Positions 12,729 to 19,257 of a stretch of DNA of 19,257 nucleotides are shown here, piece after piece. The stretch is taken from contig CAZKFI010000043.1 of NCBI GenBank assembly GCA_964551975.1, positions 1 to 19,257 on the forward strand, written 5' to 3'. Numbering within the stretch: position 1 is the first letter of the stretch; every line of letters begins with the position of its first letter. The notes beneath the pieces are model-generated. The model was not told the origin of the DNA and ran no database searches. It saw only the letters and a program-made list of their open reading frames with translations. The position numbers were made by a program, and so were the translations under genes. Source of the DNA: REEB426 sp964551975. Lineage in GTDB: Bacteria > Actinomycetota > Actinomycetes > S36-B12.

Positions 12729-15005
12729 ATGAGCGACCGACCTGGCAGGGCATGGCTCGAGGCTGGGATTGCCGCACTGTTGGCGGCCGCACTCTCACTC
12801 ATCGTCTTCTGGCCACTGCTTGGCCAGTTATCCCAGGGCTGGGCCGGCGGTGACCTGCTCAGTACCTACGCCAACGCCGATGCCTGGGGTGGGTTCGGCT
12901 ACGCACTCACCGAACACTTCGGCTACCCGCTGGGAATGAACCTCAACTATTTCCCCGGCATCGACATCACCGAGAACCTGTTTGCCCAACTCGTCACCAA
13001 TCTCACCGGGACAGCCTTCCTGGGCATCAACCTGCTGATCGTCCTGACCTTCCCGCTGGTTGCGGCACTTGCGGTCTGGGCTATTCGACTCACCGGCCTT
13101 CGCGGACCACTGGCCATCGCGCTCGCCGTGGCATTCACACTCATTCCCTTTCATTGGGGACGTTCCCTCGGCCACATGTATCTGGCCACGCTCTACTCGG
13201 CAGTGACCGGACTCATCGTGGTGCTCTTGGTCGGTAGTGGACGTTGGTCCTGGTGGCTGCAGCAGGGGCGACGCTGGGTAGGCCTCATGCTGATGGCGGT
13301 ACTGGTCATCGTGACCGCCTGGACGGGTGTGTACTACGTGGCCTTCACGCTGCTCCTCGGTCTGATGGCGTTGGCCTGGCGTCTGGCTCGCGGCGCGCAG
13401 TGGCGCATGCTCCTGATGGATGTACTGCCCTTCGCAGCGATAGCAGGGATGGCAGTGGTGGGTTTCCTGCCCTCACTGCTCACCCTGCGCGCGGATCCGC
13501 CGTTGGTGCCGCTGGGCGAGCGCACTCCCATCGAGTCAGTCACCTTCGCAGGGAACCTCGCCTTTGCGCTGTTACCGCTGCCACAGAGTCAACTACCCGG
13601 ACTCGATGCTTATAACAGCGCAGTATTTGAGGCAATACAGGCCGCGCCGTACGGCGAGAGCACTGCCCTTACAAACTTCGGCACCTGGGTCACCACTCTG
13701 GCACTGCTGGTCATGGTGCTCGGCCTCATACTGCGTACTCGACGACCCGATGCATCCCCGATGGCCAGCGATGGGATGACCGCTCCGCAGGCGAGTTTGG
13801 GTTTCATCGCTGCCCTGATCGTGTGGACGGTGCTGTTCTTTGTCCCATGGGGGTTGAACTACCTCTTCGCCGGTGTGGTGACAGCGCAGATACGTGCCTG
13901 GAACCGGTTGATCCCTCTGTTGTTACTGCTGTTCATCCTGGGTGCTGCAGCGGCGCTGGCGCAGACCTCGTGGCGCCGCTGGTCGATGCGAGCCATCGTG
14001 GCCATCCCGTTGGCACTGCTGATCCTGGCGATCACCGCAATCGACTCCGTCGTGCCGTTCCGTGAGCCGTACACGACCAACGTGGCAACGGCGAGTGCGC
14101 AAAGTGGCGCAGCAGTGCAGTACGCCGGAGCATTGAATGCGGCGATTCCGGAACAGTGCGCAGTCCTACAGCTGCCCTACGTGCCATACCCGGAGGCCGG
14201 AGATACCCGTGGCATGCCGGACTACGAGCACTTCTGGACGGCACTGGCTAATCGAGAAAAGTTCTTCACCTATGGCGCCGTACGTGCGACCGATGCCAGC
14301 GTTTGGGCGCAGCAGCTCGCCCAAGTACCAGGCGATGCCACAATCGAGATCTTGCGCCAAGCGGGGTTCTGCGCAATCCACGTCGACACTCGCGGGTACT
14401 ACCAGGAAGAGATCGGGCCGCTACTGGAGAACCTCACGACCAGATTCGGCCCGCCGGTTGCTACCGCCGCCGATGGTCAATGGCAGGCGTTTGCCATCGG
14501 AACTCCGACCATCCCCGTGCAGTGGAGCGATGGTGTCGCTGCCTACTTTGCACAGGCACTCATCGTCCCGGATGAGGCTACGACGGGACCGCGCTATAGC
14601 GAACTCGACCACGCGTGGTGGTGGACCCGCGCCGAGCAGGGCAGTTTCCAATTGATGCCCATCCATTCCACTGCGCCAATCGATACGGTGCGTGGCTCAG
14701 TCATGGCAGCGGTGTGTGCCGCGCGCCCGGTCACGATCACCCTTGCTGCGGGTGAGCAACAGGTGAGCGCCACGATCGTGGCTGAGCCGAATAATCCGCA
14801 ACCATTCGAGTTGAAGTTGCCGGCAGCGACGACTGAGCCCGCCAACCTCCGTGTCTACGCACCTGGTGAATCCTGTGACGATCCCAGTGTCCCGAATCAA
14901 GCAGACGGCAGTGATGCACCGAACCAATACGTGCAGATACGTGATGTCATCGCACTCGGTCCAGTGCAGGCTCAGCAGTTCCGCCCGGCATTTCCGGTGA
15001 ATTGA
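12729..15005 (+). CDS. Polytopic membrane protein, GT-C glycosyltransferase-like
   Basis: A 758-aa protein with an N-terminal transmembrane region (about 1-450, roughly ten to eleven helices) and a soluble C-terminal part (about 460-758) predicted to lie outside. After the first helix (LEAGIAALLAAALSLIVFWPL), the loop GGDLLSTYANADAWGGF carries two acidic residues (D42, D51) in the position where GT-C glycosyltransferases have their catalytic acid. FGYPLGMNLNYFP and FHWGRSLGHMYLAT follow. By family analogy it would use polyprenyl-phosphate sugars to glycosylate envelope glycans or proteins, but I can name no specific activity. The ATG at 12729 is chosen over the longer upstream frame because it follows GGCAGGA and precedes the first helix, and because the upstream part overlaps the previous gene. 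It lies 41 bases after the 765-aa membrane protein gene, probably cotranscribed, and converges with the next gene. Confidence 0.8.
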   Translation: MSDRPGRAWLEAGIAALLAAALSLIVFWPLLGQLSQGWAGGDLLSTYANADAWGGFGYALTEHFGYPLGMNLNYFPGIDITENLFAQLVTNLTGTAFLGINLLIVLTFPLVAALAVWAIRLTGLRGPLAIALAVAFTLIPFHWGRSLGHMYLATLYSAVTGLIVVLLVGSGRWSWWLQQGRRWVGLMLMAVLVIVTAWTGVYYVAFTLLLGLMALAWRLARGAQWRMLLMDVLPFAAIAGMAVVGFLPSLLTLRADPPLVPLGERTPIESVTFAGNLAFALLPLPQSQLPGLDAYNSAVFEAIQAAPYGESTALTNFGTWVTTLALLVMVLGLILRTRRPDASPMASDGMTAPQASLGFIAALIVWTVLFFVPWGLNYLFAGVVTAQIRAWNRLIPLLLLLFILGAAAALAQTSWRRWSMRAIVAIPLALLILAITAIDSVVPFREPYTTNVATASAQSGAAVQYAGALNAAIPEQCAVLQLPYVPYPEAGDTRGMPDYEHFWTALANREKFFTYGAVRATDASVWAQQLAQVPGDATIEILRQAGFCAIHVDTRGYYQEEIGPLLENLTTRFGPPVATAADGQWQAFAIGTPTIPVQWSDGVAAYFAQALIVPDEATTGPRYSELDHAWWWTRAEQGSFQLMPIHSTAPIDTVRGSVMAAVCAARPVTITLAAGEQQVSATIVAEPNNPQPFELKLPAATTEPANLRVYAPGESCDDPSVPNQADGSDAPNQYVQIRDVIALGPVQAQQFRPAFPVN

Positions 15006-15017
15006 TGGGGCGTTGAG

Positions 15018-16823
15018 TCAGCCAACCCAGCGCAGGTGAGTGATGCATAGCCACGCCTCTTCACTACCGATACCCAGGAACGGCTCACTTGTGCATTCCA
15101 GTGGTGAGGGCCGACCCCAGGGTGGTAGCGACGCGAAGAAGGTTTCAATCTGTCCGCGGGTTGGTGCGTACATTGCGATGACGCTGGGTTCGGTGCTCTC
15201 AAGCAGGGTTGATTCATCTCGGGTGAGCGTTGGACTGGTTGAGATCAGGTTGTAGTAGCCCCACAGTTGCATGGCAGCAACCTCACCGGTCAGTCGGTCC
15301 GGATCAGTCCACAAGCCGATGCGATCACCAGCGGCCGTCCGGTCAAGAAGCCAGTGCTGCAGAGCGATTTTGCTGGCCATCTGCTGCTGCATCTGATAGT
15401 CAACGTACGCAGCACGCAATGGGTACTGGCGGTAGATGCCCAGCGCACCACGTCCGTTCTGCAGTAACTGCGCAACGGTGAAAACCACAACTAGTGCGAT
15501 CACCACGATCACGGATGTCAGCCGCTGTGGCCACTGGCGCAGGGTGTCGCCCGAGCTGGCCCCGGGTGATGGTCGCTGTGCGAGAAAAGCAACCAGCATT
15601 GCGGCGAGCATCGCAGCGACGGCAACACCGGCCAACAGCAGGCCTTGCCGCAGTGTCAGCGTGGCCTCCCACCGGCCAGCCCAGAGCATCGCGGGTACCC
15701 CGGCAGCCAGCCCGATGCCACCAACCACCCAGCCCCAGGTCCCGCAGGGCGGCTGGCGTACCACCGCGGCGAAAGCGATAGCGATGGCGAGCAGTGCGCC
15801 AGGCCAGAGCTTGGCGACGTAGTGCTGAGCTTCCAGCCAGGGGCCAGGCACGAGGACCATGAATAAGGCGGTGAATCCGAGGTTCGCGGCGGCGATGCTC
15901 ACACTGACCCAGGCCCAGCGGCTATTGCGGCTCGCCCAAATCGAGGCGACTCCCGCGATCAGGGCAATCACCGGGACGAGTAGCGCAATATCGCGCTGCC
16001 AGACCAGCGGGTCACCGACGAAGACGGTGTAGTCGAGTCGACTGTTCCACTCAAGGTAGGTCTGCAGCCAGTTGCGACCGGGGAACACCTGCGTACCGGC
16101 AACGAGGAGAGCACCCGCGGTAATCGCTGCGCCACAGGCCAGCAACAGGAGGTCTCGGGCAAGTGCACGCCAGCGGTGCTGCGAATTCGCTACGCAGTGC
16201 ACCACTCGGATGCCCAACCAGATGCTGCCCCCCAACCCCAGGGCGTAGGGGTTCAACATAAGCAGCCACCCGCAGGCTGCCCCGGCAACCAGTGCGGGCA
16301 GCCATTGCCACCGAGCGGTGAGCCGATCAGCCACTGCGACGCAGGCAACTGCCATCAGCACCCAGGTGGCGGCGAGGATCGTTCCGGTCAGGTAGGTGTT
16401 CCCGACGAAACCCAGGACCATGGTTGAAAGCGCGGTGAGCGTGGCGGCCACGATCGCGAGTGCACGAGGTGCGATAAGCCGAACGGTCGCGTACGTGGAA
16501 CCGACAATGAGCAGCAGTAGGAGCCATCGCCAGATCTCAAATCCCAGCCAAGGATCGAAGGTGGTGACGAGGGCGCGCACCGGGATGATGTAGCCCAGGC
16601 GAGTCCACAGATAGGCCGCATCGAGGGCTCGGTCGGCGACGTCACTGCCGAACAGCGCCAGTGATGCATAGAACTCGGAGTCTGGGGAGTTGACCCCGGT
16701 CCAGCGCTGGGAGATCAGTGCAGCGGCAGCGGTGATACCGATCACAGCCACTACGTCCAAGGCCCAACTCAGCGGCTTGGCATGAGGAAAAGGCTGCGTA
16801 GTCGTTTCCCCTGCAGCGGTCAT
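15018..16823 (-). CDS. Polytopic membrane protein, GT-C/PMT-like glycosyltransferase candidate
   Basis: A 601-aa protein with about eleven hydrophobic helices and a short soluble C-terminus (about 480-601). The first extracytoplasmic loop has VNSPDSEFYASLALFG with D48 and E50, the acidic pair expected in ArnT/PMT-type GT-C enzymes. Conserved Trp/Arg clusters (WTRLGYI, FEIWRWLL) follow, and a long loop near residue 260 holds FPGRNWLQTYLEWNSRLDY. This resembles dolichyl/polyprenyl-phosphate-sugar-dependent enzymes but lacks features that would fix donor or acceptor. Start: the frame extends to 16913, but ATG 16823 is preferred since the extension is polar, would overlap the divergent nuclease gene, and lacks a ribosome-binding site. 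Its end is 12 bases from the end of the other GT-C-like gene, convergent. Confidence 0.78.
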   Translation of the reverse strand: MTAAGETTTQPFPHAKPLSWALDVVAVIGITAAAALISQRWTGVNSPDSEFYASLALFGSDVADRALDAAYLWTRLGYIIPVRALVTTFDPWLGFEIWRWLLLLLIVGSTYATVRLIAPRALAIVAATLTALSTMVLGFVGNTYLTGTILAATWVLMAVACVAVADRLTARWQWLPALVAGAACGWLLMLNPYALGLGGSIWLGIRVVHCVANSQHRWRALARDLLLLACGAAITAGALLVAGTQVFPGRNWLQTYLEWNSRLDYTVFVGDPLVWQRDIALLVPVIALIAGVASIWASRNSRWAWVSVSIAAANLGFTALFMVLVPGPWLEAQHYVAKLWPGALLAIAIAFAAVVRQPPCGTWGWVVGGIGLAAGVPAMLWAGRWEATLTLRQGLLLAGVAVAAMLAAMLVAFLAQRPSPGASSGDTLRQWPQRLTSVIVVIALVVVFTVAQLLQNGRGALGIYRQYPLRAAYVDYQMQQQMASKIALQHWLLDRTAAGDRIGLWTDPDRLTGEVAAMQLWGYYNLISTSPTLTRDESTLLESTEPSVIAMYAPTRGQIETFFASLPPWGRPSPLECTSEPFLGIGSEEAWLCITHLRWVG

Positions 16824-16865
16824 GTCGAAGATCTTCTCAGGCCAAACCCGTGGCAGACTCCTTAT

Positions 16866-18170
16866 GTGGTGGTTCCTGAGCGAAGTAGTCGTCGGTGGGT
16901 ACCGTTCGGCCATACGTTCGCGAGCCTTGCTGCTGGGGCAGTTGCGGTTGCGTTAGCTCTGGTCGGTGCAGCGCCGGCAGCAGCCGGGCCTTGGGATGGC
17001 GTAACGGCCTGGGAGACCGCGTTTATCGAGCGCATCGTCGACGGCGACACGATGATCGTTCGTGACGAGGTCACCGGAGCCACTTCGCGTATCCGATTGC
17101 TCGGGATCAATGCGCCGGAGATCGACACTGCCCAGCATGGCGGTAAGTGTGGTGGCTGGCAGGCCAAAGATGTGTTGACCGGGCTGCTCCCGGTCGGTAC
17201 CAAGGTCCGGCTGCTCTCCGCGGATCGCTCGTCAACGGGAAAGAACAGTCGACCGCAGCGCGTCGTGCTCGCTGTGAATCCGCAAACAGGCGAATTTGAT
17301 CAGGACATCGCCTGGGCTATGGCTGAGCGTGGCTGGGGAGTGTGGTTCACGCTCGCTAAGGAAGCGGCGATGAGTTCGCTGTATCGCGCTGTTGTCGCTG
17401 GTGCACAAGCGCGAGGTGAAGGCATCTGGAATCGAGCGCTTTGTGGCGCTGTCGAGCAACCCGAAGCCAACATCGAGTTGCGCATCGCCCGAGGTCCGGT
17501 GAGCAGTGCGCCAACCGATGAGTGGGTAGTTGTGCGCAATGTTGGTGCTACCGCAGTTGACCTGACCGACTGGACCTTGCGCGATGCTGGTAACCAGGGT
17601 TGGTTCACTTTCCCCGGCGGAACGGTCCTGGCTCCGGGGGACTACAGGGTGGTACGTACTGGTGCGGGTACCGCGGGCTTACCTGCTCCGCAGGATCTCT
17701 ACGCCAACACCAAGGTGCGGCTCTATCCGGACCCAGGGACGGGCACCGCCCTTGTTGGCGATGGTGCCTACCTGCTCGATCGCTTCGGTAATTTCAGGTT
17801 TTGGCGGGAGTACCCCTGCACCGTGGACTGTGGCGAAGATCCCCTCAAGGGTCAGGTGGTCATTGAGGACATGTCACTGGGCAAGAAGAAGGGCGCCAAG
17901 CGGGTGCGCACGCAGTGGATTCGTCTGGTCAATCGAGGTGCGGCAACGCAATGCCTGGACGGCTTCCGCATCCAAACCCAGGATCGCTGGTACCGACCTG
18001 CGCCGGGCACCTGCCTGGCGCCGGGAAGCCGATGGACCCTGCATGTCGGCGCAGGGATCCCCGACTCAGCCAACGCCTACTGGGGACTGACCCAGCCGGC
18101 CTTCTACACCAATGGAACGGTCGCCCTGGTCTCTGACCGCGATCAGACCATTGGACGGCGGGCCTGGTAG
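16866..18170 (+). CDS. Secreted thermonuclease (SNase) with two lamin-tail-like modules
   Basis: About 434 aa. A Sec signal peptide (about 1-40, ending APAAAG) indicates export. A staphylococcal-nuclease domain spans about 50-190: IVDGDTMIV holds the calcium-site Asp (D61), and IRLLGINAPE holds Arg77 and Glu85, equivalent to SNase R35 and E43. R132 (QRVVLA) likely matches R87. Position D40 of SNase is Asn82 here, seen as a variant in the family. A lamin-tail-like beta domain follows (about 200-270: ELRIARG, WVVVRNVGATAVDLTDWTLRD, FPGGTVLAPGDYRVV). A second, more divergent copy is at about 325-430 (WIRLVNRGAATQCLDGF, GTCLAPGSRWTLHVG). It probably degrades extracellular DNA or RNA for nutrients or biofilm turnover, with the lamin-tail modules aiding surface or polymer binding. 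Start codon choice (GTG 16866 or 16869) rests on the signal peptide; no good ribosome-binding site is seen. Confidence 0.88.
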   Translation: MVVPERSSRRWVPFGHTFASLAAGAVAVALALVGAAPAAAGPWDGVTAWETAFIERIVDGDTMIVRDEVTGATSRIRLLGINAPEIDTAQHGGKCGGWQAKDVLTGLLPVGTKVRLLSADRSSTGKNSRPQRVVLAVNPQTGEFDQDIAWAMAERGWGVWFTLAKEAAMSSLYRAVVAGAQARGEGIWNRALCGAVEQPEANIELRIARGPVSSAPTDEWVVVRNVGATAVDLTDWTLRDAGNQGWFTFPGGTVLAPGDYRVVRTGAGTAGLPAPQDLYANTKVRLYPDPGTGTALVGDGAYLLDRFGNFRFWREYPCTVDCGEDPLKGQVVIEDMSLGKKKGAKRVRTQWIRLVNRGAATQCLDGFRIQTQDRWYRPAPGTCLAPGSRWTLHVGAGIPDSANAYWGLTQPAFYTNGTVALVSDRDQTIGRRAW

Positions 18171-18227
18171 GTAAGCGGTTACTGCGGAGTGAGGGTTTAG
18201 CCGGCAGATTGGGTTACCGATTCGGCC

Positions 18228-18950
18228 TTGCCGGTGGGGCCGATTGCCTCTAATCTCTCGGCCGTGGTGCTGGGGCCACTGTTGCGAAAGAGCCTGGAGG
18301 GGTCTCCAGGTTTTGTGCGTTGGCTGACGAACACCTACCGGGGCTTCTTCGTGGACCTGCAGCGGGTCGTCGACTGTTTGCCTGTAGAACCCCACAGCGC
18401 CACGCTGCTCAACGTCGGTACCGGGGACGGCGTGCTGGTCAGCATGATTGCTCGGCGTTTCCCGCAGTTGACCGTGACCTCGACTGACATCACCGCAAAC
18501 CAGGGTTGGCTGATTGAGCCCGACCTGCGCGATTCCATCAGTCTGCAGGTCCACACCCCCGAGCAGATCGCAGAAACGGGATTTGGGACCGGTTTCGACC
18601 TCGTGGTGATGTCGGATGTCATTCATCACGTACCAATTTCGGACCGTGCCAGGGTCATGGCACGAGCGTGGCAGGCCACGGCCCCAGGTGGTTGCCTGGT
18701 CGTCAAGGACATCGAGGAGCGGGGCTACCGTGCCCGCCTGTCGTTGTGGAGTGACCGCTACATCACCGGGGATCGCCATACAGAACTCATAGGCTCCGCA
18801 GCGATGGACGCTTTGATGCGACAGGAAATGCCTGAGGCACAGGTGCAGGCAACGACGCTCATCGAGCGGGACTACCCGAACTATCTCCTGATTGGCCGAC
18901 GTGTCGGAAGCCGCGTGGAGTCTCGCCCGAGAGCGGTGTATCACCGGTAA
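18228..18950 (+). CDS. Class I SAM-dependent methyltransferase
   Basis: A 240-aa Rossmann-like methyltransferase. Motif I is LLNVGTGDGVLVSMIA (60-75), a variant of the DxGxGxG loop with Asn for Asp. The acidic end of strand 2 is TSTDIT (85-90), motif post-II/III is FDLVVMSDVIHHV (123-135), and APGGCLVVKDI (152-162) is the usual strand 5 region. The N-terminus has a partly amphipathic segment (LRKSLEGSPGFVRWLTNTYRGFF) that may bind the substrate. Similar proteins methylate lipids, quinones or polyketide intermediates; nothing here decides between them. The longest start is TTG 18228; GTG 18234 is equally plausible, and neither has a ribosome-binding site. It lies 57 bases downstream of the nuclease gene on the same strand. 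Confidence 0.82.
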   Translation: MPVGPIASNLSAVVLGPLLRKSLEGSPGFVRWLTNTYRGFFVDLQRVVDCLPVEPHSATLLNVGTGDGVLVSMIARRFPQLTVTSTDITANQGWLIEPDLRDSISLQVHTPEQIAETGFGTGFDLVVMSDVIHHVPISDRARVMARAWQATAPGGCLVVKDIEERGYRARLSLWSDRYITGDRHTELIGSAAMDALMRQEMPEAQVQATTLIERDYPNYLLIGRRVGSRVESRPRAVYHR

Positions 18951-18962
18951 GGCACTAACTCG

Positions 18963-19098
18963 ATGCGGGAGGTAGCTGCCGCTCCCCAAGCCGTGACTGA
19001 ACTCCGGTGCGCTGCGAGAACAATGGCGAAACGTTCTGGTCATCAGCCGTGATGGACTTCGTGACGATCTCGCTGTGGTCCTGGATACCCACCTGTGA
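18963..19098 (+). pseudogene. Frameshifted remnant of a Phd/YefM-like antitoxin gene
   Basis: ATG 18963 opens a 29-codon frame starting MREVAAAPQAV, like the N-terminus of Phd/YefM-type antitoxins, and stops at 19050-19052. A second frame, open from 18997, contains NVLVISRDGLRDDLAVVLD and ends at TGA 19096-19098. That phrase resembles the strand-turn ITRDGKP block in the middle of such antitoxins or their C-terminal tail. A frameshift near 19000-19020 plus loss of internal codons would explain the pair. The short stop overlap with the VapC frame supports the assignment. Similarity is modest, so this rests partly on context. Confidence 0.5.
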
Positions 19099-19241
19099 CC
19101 AGCGTAGATCTGCTCGACACCAGTGTCGTTGTCGCACTCAATATCGTTGATGCACATGAATTGCCGAGCTCTCCAGTGATCAGCGCGGTAACGCTCGCCG
19201 GAATTGCAAACTTAACTGTCGTTGAAGTCGCGACTTCCTAG
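19095..19241 (+). pseudogene. Truncated VapC-type PIN-domain toxin remnant
   Basis: A 48-codon frame starts at GTG 19095, whose GTGA overlaps the stop of the antitoxin frame. It reads VDLLDTSVVVALN, then HELPSSPVISAVTLAGIA, matching the first 40 residues of actinobacterial VapC toxins in order and spacing. The first catalytic Asp (LLDTS) is present. The second acid, normally Glu in the SxxTLAE segment, is Gly (GGA). After LAGIAN the similarity stops and a TAG ends the frame, whereas intact VapC is about 130 aa. It is therefore almost certainly a dead toxin fragment. The last 16 bases of the window show nothing further. Confidence 0.75.
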
Positions 19242-19257
19242 GTACTAGCGAAGGCCC

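Noticed and set aside
18066..19157. 363-codon open frame on the minus strand
   Set aside because: It lies opposite the clear methyltransferase and the nuclease tail, has no recognisable domain and is rich in Arg/His/Pro, as expected for a high-GC shadow.

Overview
The window is high-GC DNA with tightly packed genes, GTG/TTG starts, several genes lacking a clear Shine-Dalgarno, Tat/Sec-exported proteins with Ala-rich signal peptides, and Frc-type sugar uptake. Together these point to an actinobacterium (Actinomycetota). I cannot name a genus from sequence alone.

Left part (1-9650). After the tail of an SGNH/acyltransferase-type protein cut by the window edge comes a carbohydrate-utilisation region. 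It holds an AroE-like dehydrogenase followed by a zinc alcohol dehydrogenase (minus strand), a divergent IolG-like Gfo/Idh/MocA dehydrogenase (plus), and a complete FrcBCA-type ABC importer (minus; lipoprotein binding protein, permease, single-domain ATPase). A LacI-family regulator is divergent from the importer. An EamA/DMT transporter and a polyphosphate-glucokinase-like ROK protein follow on the minus strand. The lacI-importer intergenic region carries two near-identical 12-bp palindromes exactly 80 bp apart, the second overlapping the regulator's start codon. This is a plausible autoregulated operator pair. Three enzymes here (AroE-like, Gfo/Idh, ROK) keep their family scaffolds but lack or change substrate-contact residues. 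My inference is that the cluster imports and oxidises a polyol, cyclitol or uncommon sugar rather than shikimate or glucose.

Middle (9650-10350). A tRNA-Ser(GCU) gene, then a small Tat-exported Rieske 2Fe-2S protein.

Right part (10390-18950). A set of cell-envelope genes: an unrecognised 765-aa modular membrane protein (Pro-rich Cys-repeat stalk, beta-rich module, GSGGS linker, polytopic domain), two convergent GT-C-like polytopic proteins, a secreted staphylococcal-nuclease-type protein with two lamin-tail-like modules, and a class I methyltransferase.

Right edge (18951-19257). No intact gene, but the remains of an antitoxin/VapC toxin pair are recognisable, including the typical short overlap between the two reading frames. 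The toxin frame lacks the second catalytic acid and ends after 48 codons.

No CRISPR array, insertion sequence, rRNA or phage gene was seen.
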